Assembly (NCBI GenBank): GCA_003117195.1
Contig: BDSI01000060.1
Location: 366,001 to 430,000, forward strand
Source: Eudorina sp. 2006-703-Eu-15
Lineage: Eukaryota > Chlorophyta > Chlorophyceae > Chlamydomonadales > Volvocaceae
Length of the DNA stretch: 64,000 nucleotides
Reading direction: 5' to 3'
The position numbers and the translations under genes were made by a program. Of the stretch, positions 1 to 9,864 are shown piece by piece. The notes under the pieces were generated by a model. That model searched no databases and was not told the DNA's origin. It saw only the letters and a list, made by a program, of their open reading frames with translations. The first letter of the stretch is position 1; the number at the start of each line of letters is the position of its first letter.

Positions 1-132
1 GAGCGCCCCGTCCGCTCCTCTTCGCCCTCAACCCCTCCCCCAAGTACCGTGAATCCGTAACGTAGCTGAGGAGGAGACCACCACAGGTGCCATGGGTGTC
101 CCCTCCCGGCCCCGCCGTCGTGTCCCTCCCAG

Positions 133-1552
133 GAGCTCTGGACGCGCGTGTTCGTCCATTTGGCGGCCTCCCTGGAGCCGCCCGGCGGCATCCGGGGCCC
201 GAGCGTGGTGGCGGCGGACCTGGTGAGGGCCGGAAGCACCTGCCGGGACATGCACCTCGCCAGCCAGGCAGGACTGCGCGCGCTGGCGAATGCCGTACCT
301 GTACGGCCGGGTCTTCCATCGATGCTGTCAGCCGTAGGTCCGGCCGCCACGCCTTCCCGGCCTCGCGAGCCGAACTGGGACGTCGTGGACTGGGGGCTGC
401 GGGCGGCGGCGATGTCCGCCGGGACGCCGACCGACGCGTCGAAGACTGAACGCGTCGAGGAGCAGTTGATGCTGGCGCTGCGACAACTTGGACAGCCTAC
501 GGACGGCGCCAGGCGAGAGCTGTCGTCCCGCTTGCGGGACTGCCTAGGACTCGCCCCGACGGAGGCGACGACGGCCGGAGGATCGAGATCGGCGGGAGGC
601 CGCCGGCGTGCGCCGCCGCCGTTCCTGTCGCCGCCGCCGGCGCGGCTGTGCGTCGCGCTGCGACAGGAGCGGGAGGTGGACGGCGAGTGCACGGCGCCGC
701 CGCTTAGCGGACGACTCGCCATGGCGCTGGGGGATATGGTGGCGGCGGGTGACGGCCTGGCGGGCGCCGCGCTGGCGCAGGCCAGCCTGGCGGCGATGCG
801 GCGGGACCTGGTCGCGTTGTACGGCAGTACGGAAGGGCTGTTGGCGGCGCACAGGGCGTGCTTGCCGGTGCTTAGGGAGCGAGAGCGGCGTCTGGCCGAG
901 AGGCGGCGAGCGGAGGTGGAGATGCAGCGGCAAGAGCAGGCGGAGGCAGAAGCCAAGGCCCTAAAGGTACGTTGAGACCCGGTGTTTAGAGAAGAGACCC
1001 GGTGTGTTACATGGGTGTATCTTGAATGTGTGTTTTCTATCTTCGCAAATGCCGTGTGTTACAGGGTTCGGCGGCCGGTTCGCATGTTCCCCGGCATGAT
1101 ACTCCCAGACACCAAACCTGTCATGAGTCAGCTGTACGCAAACTTCAAATCTCCCAAGCCAACTCCTTGTCTCTTTGAGCCTGCTAGGAACTCATGCACG
1201 CCGACCCCTTAACGCCTTGAGTAGTTCAAAGTAAATACGTCTTTAAGTTGGTAGTTGTACGATTCCACCATGTGTGTGGGGGGGGGGTGGGGGGGGCGCA
1301 TGACAGGAGAGCGCCGTCACTGCGGCGCAGCGGGAGCAGGAGCGGCGGCGGCGGGCCGGTGCCGTACAGACTGAAATGGACGAACGCACGAGGGCGTTCA
1401 AGCTGCGCGGTGTGGCGACGTGCGTGTGTGTTGACCGACTGGCGGCTCGCGGCTGCCGGCTGCTGCTGTGCAGCGACTGCTGCGCCGAGTACGGCAGTGA
1501 GCTGGGGTGTCCCCGGCACGTGCAGCGACGGCGCATGGATGCGGCACGATGA
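133..1552 (+). CDS. F-box/SAP-like protein with Cys-rich C-terminus (5' end outside window)
   Basis: Two exons are visible: 133-966 and 1307-1552 (TGA). The first follows a pyrimidine-rich stretch ending in CAG and ends at AAG|GTACGT; the frame joins cleanly (278 + 81 residues). Residues 1-55 of the visible part (from ELWTRVFVHLAASLE) resemble an F-box with a hydrophobic Leu/Val pattern. About residues 110-135 (LRQLGQPTDGARRELSSRL) have the helix-turn-helix pattern of a SAP DNA-binding motif. A Glu/Arg/Gln-rich coiled coil spans the splice junction. The terminal exon ends with closely spaced cysteines (CVCVD, CRLLLCSDCC, GCPRH) that could bind zinc. F-box and SAP assignments are family inference from pattern only. 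The start codon and first exon lie upstream of the window. Function unknown; a ubiquitin-ligase adaptor is possible. Confidence 0.6.
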
Positions 1553-2552
1553 GGGACCTGCTATGTCACGATTGTGGGGGCTCGGAAATGCCAATGCCAC
1601 GGTCGTTCGCCGTCGAATTGGGGGGCGTCGGATGAGTTGAACCCAGATCCTTCCTGATGAACTCCCGGAGCATCCATCGACCGTGACCGCTGTGCGCGAA
1701 CGTGCCGCGCAAGACAGACGGATCGATGATAAATTATTCAAGATACTGTAGGGGATTTTTTATGATTATTTTTTATGCAGATAGTGTAGGACATTTTTTT
1801 TGCCGCGGCGATGGATCCCTCGCTTGCAACGTCTCACAAGCATATGCGTTTCTAACCGCGATTGGCTTCTTCCAGTTATACGCTTTTTTCTCCGCCATTG
1901 GATTTGCGTGAACGCGCGTTCGGTTGGCTGGACCATTTTTCTGTCGATGATTTGGGCATTTCGAATTCCCATCTAACCCAGTAAACGTTCCGAGCTCAGT
2001 CACGATACATAACTTTGATAATATTTATATAATAATTTTTATGTCAAGCCGTTGCGGTAACCGCGCGCATGTAATTGTTCCTGATGATGGGCGTTCGGTT
2101 GTCCGTTTGTCTCACAGGCAGGCTCAGGATGGCGGGTTGCGAGCCCTAGGTACATGACGCGCTGCAAACCTCAACATCAACCACAAATGTCACGCACTTG
2201 ACAGGATCATGTTAGCGGCGTGCGAACGTTCTTGTTGATACGCTGGATAACCGACCGTTATCAGACTCGAACCGACCCTAACTGCCCTAACCGGCACGTC
2301 GACTCTCGACTGCTAAAGTACGGCTCGATGATTGCCGTTCTCTCTTCGAAAGCAATCGCTAACTTTCCATGCATAATTTGTCAGAGACCGTCTCCCGCTG
2401 CGCGCCGCGATCCTGTTCAGTCTGTCGCGTAGGCAGGCATTTTATCTTCTGCGCACCTGCACCTGCACGCGCGCGGGAGCGTCGCATTCTTCGCGTCGCA
2501 GCGGCGATACATCGAACTCGCCGGCGATTCGCCGCGCACCGCAGCCTGCAGG
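1553..2552. other. 3' UTR and intergenic DNA
   Basis: No convincing exon. The base composition becomes AT-rich. Positions 1738-1800 hold a diverged tandem pair, each with an AGATA-type start, GTAGG and a T-run. The first TGTAA (the usual green-algal polyadenylation signal) after the F-box/SAP-like stop is at 2070-2074. Confidence 0.4.
2070..2074 (+). terminator. Candidate polyadenylation signal TGTAA
   Basis: First TGTAA downstream of the stop at 1552, giving a 3' UTR of about 0.5 kb, which is normal for Chlamydomonas-type genes. A five-base motif alone is weak evidence. Confidence 0.25.
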
Positions 2553-3514
2553 ACAAGTAGGGGTCGGCTTCCTTGAAGCCGGAAAAAGGGCGGGGCCCCC
2601 CACAATCCGTACAGACCGCTTGCATTACAACGAAAACTCTGTTACCGCGCAAGAGTGTGAGAGAATGAAAGGGTGCCATTGAGGGTGTCGTTGATGCTGA
2701 AGGTGGATCGGTGTACATAGATTCAGCAAGCTCAAGCAGGTAGGTAGCCCCGAAACCAACCTGCACGGCGGTCATGGCATCTGCATTATCATTATCGTAA
2801 CGCTAGTCGCCTCTGCACTACCACATCCGTCTGTCAAGCAGATGATCGCAAATCAAGCTTGAAGCATTCTGGCCGTGAAACTGTCGTTGTTTGGTCCGTC
2901 GGCAAGCTTGCAACCCTTCTGCTGCACGCGTGCAGCAGACGTGAACCTCTAAAGTTTGCTACAATAGTTACATAACAATGTAAAGCAAAAGCAGGGATGC
3001 AAAAAAGTCGCGGACTTCGGGCCATCGGAACTGGAGAACTCGTTGGTACTCGGTATGCTATCTCTTTGCATCTTGAAACTTTGATTCAATACATAATGTA
3101 GAATTGTATTCATCTGGCAAAACAGAAAGGCAAATCTTGGTGTTGATGGCATCTTGATGTTCAAACATCAGAACACTATGGAAGTTCAATTTAGCACGCG
3201 ACGCCCATTCTTAATCCAAGTATTCATCACGCGGCACCTGTTGCAACAAACATGAGCGCGAGAGGCGCTGGGTGGATGTTGACTCGGGTCCTTACTTTGA
3301 CCGTTTGTGCGCAAAGAATTTTTTTAAGCCAAACCAAAGTTACCTTGCAATAGAGGACAATTAATATGACAAACATTGCGAATTAGTTTAGCGGATAATG
3401 AACGTTTTGCCGTTACCCACGGACACACGGACACACGGACACACGGACGGACATGGGCAATCCTAGGGGGCGGGGCCCCCCGAACGCGCTTCGCGCTGGG
3501 GCCCCGCCCAAAAA
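2553..3514 (+). repeat. Dispersed repeat, copy 1 (hairpin-rich ends)
   Basis: About 960 bases that recur at 22736-23756 in the same orientation with high identity. Both copies begin ACAAGTAGGGGTCGGCTTCC and end in a GC-rich hairpin followed by an A-run. The left end holds a small hairpin (GGCTTCC...GGAAGCC type) and GGGCGGGGCCCC. The right end holds GGGCGGGGCCCC and its inverse GGGGCCCCGCCC around a GCGCTTCGCGC loop. An (ACACGG)n run precedes the right end. No transposase or reverse transcriptase is visible, so it looks non-autonomous. I see no target-site duplication by eye, and its class is unresolved. Confidence 0.75.
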
Positions 3515-3627
3515 TCCGCCCAGCTTTGCTGCCCATCGTAATTGCTGCCACCAGGTGCCAGCCAACGTAATAAACAGTGATAAAACAGGGCGAGGTCGCA
3601 GAATAAATAATTTTGCGCGCAAGAAGA

Positions 3628-5739
3628 ATGCCGCGTCGCGTCTCGCGCCCTCGCGGCGCGCTTGGGACGCTGCTCGTCGTCTTCTGGGCGCGTGCGGCCC
3701 TCCTCAGCCGCCACGTCGAGGCATCGCACATCAGGTCGGGCATCCTCGAGTACAGCGTCAACCCCTGGGCGCCTGACAAGCTGGATGTCATTGTGACGAC
3801 AAGCTGGGCGTGAGTCCGAGAGAGTCCGTTGGCTGGCTAGCTCTTCATCCTTCTTTTATCTGTCGTGACCAAGAACTGTATGTAGGGGTACTGTTCAGAA
3901 GACGTGTTGACCCTCAGATCCCTAGAGATACACGCTGTTGAATGGATGAACATTACAGCGGACCCCGAAAAGGGATCAACGGTGTATACCAGCTTACCAG
4001 GGCAAGCAACAGCAGGCCCCACCGCTGCTGTCGCCGTCTCTGCTCGTGCCGCCCCTCTACCAGCCGTACAGCCATGCCTGGGACCTGGCTCGATTTGCCC
4101 CCTGCGCGTGTCCCTGCATTTCCCTCCCACCTATCCGAGTGCACTTCGGTTTGCTGCACATTGTTCTACACACATTTGTGTATCTGCATCCCCAATCGGC
4201 ATCATATCCCCCACTTAGAGCTGCAACATCGCTCACTCAGTGGGTGGGTGAGGATGAGTGGCGCTGAATCGGACGTCCGGGACCCCCACGGAAGGGGCCC
4301 TGCTGCTTAGATCTCTCCCAGAGCTAGCACCCCCGCCGTCTCACCGCTGCTGCACGCCTGCACCTCTATCGACATGGGCTCGCCTCGGCTCTGAAGTTCC
4401 CCGCCAGCGTCTTCCACCGCACTGTCACGGAGGCCACCGCGCACGTGCATGCGTTGATGGCTGCTGCACGGCGCGCCGCATGCGAGGTCCTTGTGCTGTA
4501 CGGCTTACGAGTGTTCAGCGCCCTCAACCGTCCAGCGGAAAACCTGCATGTTCCATCCGTGGATGGTGGTTCCCGGCAGGGGTGCTGCTTCTCCCTCCCT
4601 TTCCCCGGTCGCGCTTTTCCGCCTTTCTTTTTATCTCTATCTTACCTCTGCAACCGTCCCCTCAAAATGATCGTATTCACGGAGGCTGTCACCGATGACT
4701 TGCGGGTTTGTTCCGCTGTGGCGGAAATAAGACTCCGCATCTCTAACACAGAAGGGAACCCGTGCTTGGCTGCCGCAGGGCGACTGAGCCGGACAGCGTG
4801 AAGGTGATGGTGGACGTTGCCTCTGAGGGCAGCCCCGCCACGCACAGAGCTGTTCCACTCGGACAAGTCCCCGTCGGCTACCGCCTGGGTTCCGCCTTCC
4901 GTGCGCACGTGTGGGATATATCCCACACGTGCGACGCACCTGCCATGCTCGTAAACCGTTGCCATCCATGCGCCCCTCCTCAGGTCGATCACCACCATCC
5001 CCCTGCCCCAGGCGGAGCGGGAGATCTTCGTGGCTGACTGCTGCCGCGCCAACGGTCTGGTTGGGTACGGCGCCGCCAGCCCTAACGACCAGCAAGGCTA
5101 CCGGTTCGCCACCAGATGAGGAAGCATTACCGTAGGTGAGGAAGCAGTAAGGCAGATGAAAAATAATTGTACGGTAGTCAAGGTTGGGACTACGTTGGGC
5201 ACTAAGGCAGCCCAGCCTACTTGAGGGATTCGTCGCGGGCTTCCAGCTGGTTGGCGGTCAAGTGCGGGATTCCCAATGCCCCAAGGGGAGCCGGGCCCCA
5301 GGACACGGGTACGGCAGGGTGTGGTGTGAACTGCGAAGTGCTCTGCAGCATGTGGCCGGGAAGAACCGCCCTTCCTACCAGGAGAGCCCGCGTCCCACCC
5401 GGCTGACACACAGCTTTGCCAAGGCGTTTCCCAGGCCAGGGTGGGTTTGGTGTGGTGGTGTGGCGTGGCACATGCGGGACGGGTGAGGCGGGGAAGCAAT
5501 AAAAAGCCAAAAGTCTGTTTGTAAAGACAGGTAGGAGAACGTTTTCTCCTTCGCTCGGGGTGTGGCTGGGCTTTTATCACCCCTCCCATGGCCGTATGTT
5601 CCTTCCTCTCCTCTCCTCCCTGTCCTCCTCCCTGGCCCTGGGCATCCAGGACCTGGCCTTCACCTTCGTGCCCGCCGTCAGCTCGCACGAGCAGGACATC
5701 GACTGCGCCGTCAACACCCAGCTGGCGTACACGGCTCCC
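3628..5739 (+). CDS. Probable secreted protein, incomplete or degenerate gene
   Basis: Exon 1 (3628-3809) starts at ATG with a basic stretch, then a hydrophobic core (GTLLVVFWARAALL), so a signal peptide is likely. It is followed by ASHIRSGILEYSVNP, a pattern I associate with an extracellular repeat family in algae and other protists, and ends at a GTGAGT donor. Later coding-like segments are one beginning at about 4772, one beginning at 4984 (SITTIPLPQAEREIF then VADCCRANG), and 5650-5739 (DLAFTFVPAVSSHEQDIDC), ending at a GTGAGT donor. The middle exons and the splice out of the 4984 segment before its TGA (about 5104) are uncertain. No continuation is visible beyond 5739, where the inverted repeat soon starts, so the gene may be truncated. 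Function not assigned. Confidence 0.4.
4904..4933. repeat. Perfect 30-bp palindrome
   Basis: The half-site CGCACGTGTGGGATA is followed directly by its exact reverse complement. Each half carries a CACGTG (G-box/E-box) core. It lies at the 3' edge of a coding-like segment of the secreted-protein gene. Confidence 0.9.
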
Positions 5740-6111
5740 GTGAGTAGAGTATGTGTGTACGACAGTATTGCCGTACTAGGTGGATACGGACGGAGACAGG
5801 GTGAGCACCGGCACATGCCAGACCCCACGCGTGCAGCACGTTGGCGCGGCTCGGTGAGGACTGTGGGAGCCGGTCCTGGGCGACGTCAGGGGCGTAGCAG
5901 CAAGGTGCCGCCGCCAATGCATGTATCCATATGCGATAACAGATGCTTGAACAGATGTGTGTTTTGTGGTGCATGCGTGATGCGGAGTTCGGCAGCATGA
6001 CGTCGGCGTGCTTCACGGTGTTTTGCACGTGTGCTATCCAGGCGAGCGTGAAGAGCGATTGCAGCTGCATTTGGAGTGGCAGCGCTGTGGGGCATAACGT
6101 CGCTTGTCACA
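5740..6111. other. Probable intron or flank before the inverted repeat
   Basis: Follows the last visible exon of the secreted-protein gene. No exon with plausible borders and no repeat were seen here. Confidence 0.3.
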
Positions 6112-6848
6112 CCTGAGACACCTGGCAACTTACGAACGACCGACGCACCGATGGTTGACGTACCAGCGTACCAGTGAACTGGATGGGTGTACAGACTGAC
6201 TGGGGACAGATACGCCTGATAAGAATAAGGCAAGTTGCCGGTGTTCTCAGCAGCTTAGGTTGTGATCGGTCTAAGTAAACAAAGTGGGCTAAGTGGCGTG
6301 CCCCTGATGGCGGCGGTGGCCCCTCCTGGAGTCTGTACCACTAGTACTGAGATGCTGTGTCGGGAGATCTCATGCGTGCATTTCACATGTGACGCTCGTT
6401 GTATGCACCACCCGAGGCTGTGAACTATTAGCGTCGACGCTGACGTGCGAGATGCCGGCCCCGTTCCGAATCCGGCCACGGGTCCCAATGACCCACTGGC
6501 CGTGCGTGACGGCAAGGTGATCGGCAGTGGTGCAGATGTATGTGAAATTCATGTGCTGGCTGCTGTGCTTCTGGCCGGCAATTGCAGTCCTGCTGGCGAA
6601 AAAGGTGCTGATTTGTATGCTCTGCACGAGTCCTCCGACGAGGGCCTGCTGCAGGTCGCACTCATGTCATTGTTTGACGACGGAGCGCAGATGCTGTATT
6701 TATCCGGCGGTGTTGTTTTCGATTTCGTGTCCAATGCGACCACGCCTTGGCGGTATCACGTGGAGGGGCCCAATGCCCCTTTGTCAGTGCTGCGGCCGGA
6801 CCGTGTGGTGCGCACTCCAATGCAAGCACAAGGTACGGTTTGATTGTA
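6112..6848 (+). repeat. Left arm of a long inverted repeat
   Basis: About 737 bases, the reverse complement of 6930-7652 apart from scattered substitutions and a few small indels (for example a TATG duplication near 6540 and an extra CGTACCAG near 6168). The arm holds an open frame (about 6445-6840) whose translation includes GADLYALHESSDEGLLQVAL, weakly like an ankyrin-repeat unit. The frames of the two arms differ in places because of the indels, which suggests relaxed coding constraint. Confidence 0.9.
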
Positions 6849-6929
6849 GCAACACAGCCGACCAATGAGGTACCAGTTCCGTAAATAAATGACTGGTATG
6901 CCCTAAAATGACAAACAGTGCCGCTGTGA
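6849..6929. other. Loop/spacer of the long inverted repeat
   Basis: About 81 bases separating the two arms. If transcribed, it would form the loop of a hairpin with a stem of roughly 730 bp. Confidence 0.8.
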
Positions 6930-7652
6930 CAATCAAACCGTACCTTGTGCTTGCATTGGAGTGCGCACACAGTCCAGCCGCAGCACTGACAGAGGGGCAT
7001 TGGGCCCCTCCACGCCATACCGCCAAGGCGTGGTCGCATTGGACACGAAATCGAAAACAACACCGCTGGATAAATACAGCATCCGCGCTCCGTCGTCAAA
7101 CAATGACATGAGTGCGACCTGCAGCAGGCCCTCGTCGGAGGACTTGTGCAGAGCATACAAATCAGCACCTTTTTTCGCCAGCAGGACTGCAATTGCCGGC
7201 CAGAAGCACAGCAGCCAGCGCATGAATTTCACATCTGCACCACTGCCGATCATCTTGCCGTCACACACGGCCAGTGGGTCATTGGGACCCGTGGCCGGAT
7301 TCGGAACCGGGCCGGCATCTCGCATGTCAGTGTCAACGCTAATAGTTCACAGCCTCGGGTGGCGCATACAACGAGCGTCACATGTGAAATGCACGCATGA
7401 GATCTCCCGACACAGCATCTCAGTACTAGTGGTACAGACTCCAGGAGGGGCCACCGCCGCCATAAGGGGCACGCCACTTAGCCCACTTTGTTTACTTAGA
7501 CCGATCACAACCTAAGCTGCTGAGAACACCGGCAACTTGCCTTATTCTTATCAGGCGTATCTGTCCCCAGTCAGTCTGTACGGCCATCCAGTTCACTGGT
7601 ACGTCAACCATCGGTGCGTCGGTCGTTCGTAAGTTGCCAGGTGTCTCAGGTG
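6930..7652 (-). repeat. Right arm of a long inverted repeat
   Basis: Mirror of 6112-6848. The minus-strand frame reads GADLYALHKSSDEGLLQVAL, matching the left arm with one substitution in that stretch. The near identity of the arms implies a recent inverted duplication or ongoing gene conversion. Confidence 0.9.
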
Positions 7653-7679
7653 CGACAGGTGGCCAGCTCTTCATGAGGA

Positions 7680-8155
7680 CAAACTGGGGGGAGGGGTATC
7701 ATTCGGCTACGGCTGGGGGGGGAGCAAGCACTGATGAGTCAAAAACAACGATCAAGGGCACTGCTTCATGTGTGCGACATTCCAGAGCACAAAGCTAATG
7801 CACTTTCACACAGCTCCAAGGTCGTCCGACATCACCTTTCCAAAGGCAAAGGGGTGGGGGGGCGGGGTGACATTTGGCTACAGCGGGGGTGGGGTGAGGC
7901 AACAATTCATCTTGTCGACACACCATTTCAGGGCATTGCTATACGTCCGCGCCATTCCATAGCACAAAGGTGATGCACTCGTCCGACACCACCTTTCCAA
8001 AGCCAAAGGGGAGGGGGGGCGGAGTGACATGCGGCTACGTCACACGAACAGCATGTCAAGAATTCCCATAACGCACATCGCCTTTGCACTTTCACGCAGT
8101 CCACGATACCACCTTGACAAACCTGAAGGGTGGGGGGGCGGAGTGACAGACAGTC
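7680..8155 (+). repeat. Degenerate tandem repeat with G-run units
   Basis: About four diverged units of roughly 130-170 bases. Each ends with a G-rich stretch followed by GTGACA or a similar end (near 7680-7715, 7850-7885, 8010-8035 and 8130-8150). Shared text includes CACCTTTCCAAAG and CATTCCA.AGCACAAAG. No coding sequence was recognised. Confidence 0.65.
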
Positions 8156-8479
8156 GGCCCGGCATCCAAGAACAGACCGTCACAAGTTCTATGCAAATAG
8201 CGAGGTCACCGTATGTAATGAGGATGAGAATGCGATGCGCTTTAAAGGCAGGTGCATAACATCACAACCGGAACCGTCAACATGCTGCTTTTCCATTGCT
8301 GGGATTCCACAACGTACAATACATGAAGAAGAACATGAAGGGACCTAGACATCTCGGTACGCAGTTGGAAAGGGCGGGAGGGCGGCTGGGCGGGGTGGCA
8401 TTCTGTTGCCTTCAACAGCCGTTTGGTACGTGGCGACCGTTGCAAGCAGAGGATAGCGGGATTTCTTTCGGCACATCAT

Positions 8480-8800
8480 TGCAAAGGAAGCTCTTCCCTG
8501 AATTAACGGACCTCAGCAGCACCGGCAAAGTCAATCTTCATAAGCGAAATGTCTATGCTGCGTGTATGGTACAATTTCTTAGCACATTGGATATGTATAT
8601 TTAAGAATGTTTCAAATGCAGGCACGTCGTACCACAAATGCAAAGGACTTCAAGGACTCGGCGGAAAGCCACAAAAAACGTGAATGACCGTTGGAAGATC
8701 AATCAAAAGAATATTTCTCCCTCTATTCAACGATGCAATCAGCAGCGGTGATGTCAATGTGGCGATGTCAAATGTCTATGCGTCGTGCCGTACAAGTCGG
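8480..8800 (+). repeat. Diverged tandem duplication, coding-like
   Basis: Positions about 8485-8575 and 8710-8800 align, sharing CTTCCCT/CTCCCTC, ACG-type spacers and AATGTCTATGC. Translated, the two give LFPELTDLSSTGKVNL...NVYAAC and FLPLFNDAISSGDVNV...NVYASC, so similarity is visible at protein level. The flanks (8156-8480 and 8800-9864) show no gene I can support. They probably contain the promoter and 5' UTR of the SWI3 gene at the right end. Confidence 0.45.
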
Positions 8801-9864
8801 TTATTGTATCTAACCAGAGCGTATCTAACGATGCGTCCTAACCAGCAAACCGAAATCACCGCCTTTCCCAAGCATGTCTTTCTCACCTTGCGCCACAATC
8901 CGCATTTTGGGCAAGGCCTAAAATAACAAATTTGGATGGCTGCGAGAATCAGACAGGTCGTCGCATGCTGGTACAGGTGTGGTGCGTTGCCCTCCACCCA
9001 GCTGGCCTGAAGGGCCTGTAGGGGGACTCAGGTCGGGTGCTGGCGGTGCAGGCCTGTGAAGGTGCCCGCGGGTGTGCTGTACACTGCACGCTGTTGAACG
9101 CCTGATTTCGTTTGAACCGGTGTCTGGCGCGGCAGTGATGCCGCTCGAAAGAACTGACTGAGATTTCATTGATTGACGGCTTGAGCGGGGCATGTCTTTG
9201 GAAGACTTGAGGGTAAGGAAGACTGCAGTGACATGAATCAACGCGAAATAAATCAATGCCACACCATATTGCCCCAATCCGCTGCGCGCTGACAATTTGG
9301 GGCGCAATTGCATGAGTCGCTGCATTTTTGAGGGACGACTGCTGATTGAGGACATAGGAGAGCATACGTAATACTGTAACTGGATTCATTTCAGTCGCTT
9401 TGACCATGCGCTTCGACTATGAAGAGTGGGATACGCAAGCTTGACATCAATTCGGCGTGCGCTGCTTGGTGCTGACTGCTGGGCAGGCAGCGAGACGCGG
9501 CAGAGCCCCTTAAACATCCGGCACCCGTTATGCGTTAAGAAGATATCCGCACATCTTGATACATTAACTACGGATTTTATAGTTATCATAAAGCGCAACG
9601 CTGCGTCAACAAGTTACGACCTCCCTGCTGCTGCTCTGCATGCTTTGCTGGCTCCGAGACCTGTCAGTCGTAGTTGGCGCCATGCTGCTGATTGGCCCCT
9701 AGCATGTCCTGTATTACAGGCATGGCATAGCATCGCAAATATGGTTCCTGAAATATCACAATAGCCTTTCGGAATCGTCATGGTCCCAAGGCTTAACTGC
9801 GCAGCAATTTGCTGTAATCACCTTCTTTTTGACGGATATATTATAGCTTCGAACAACTTGCAAT

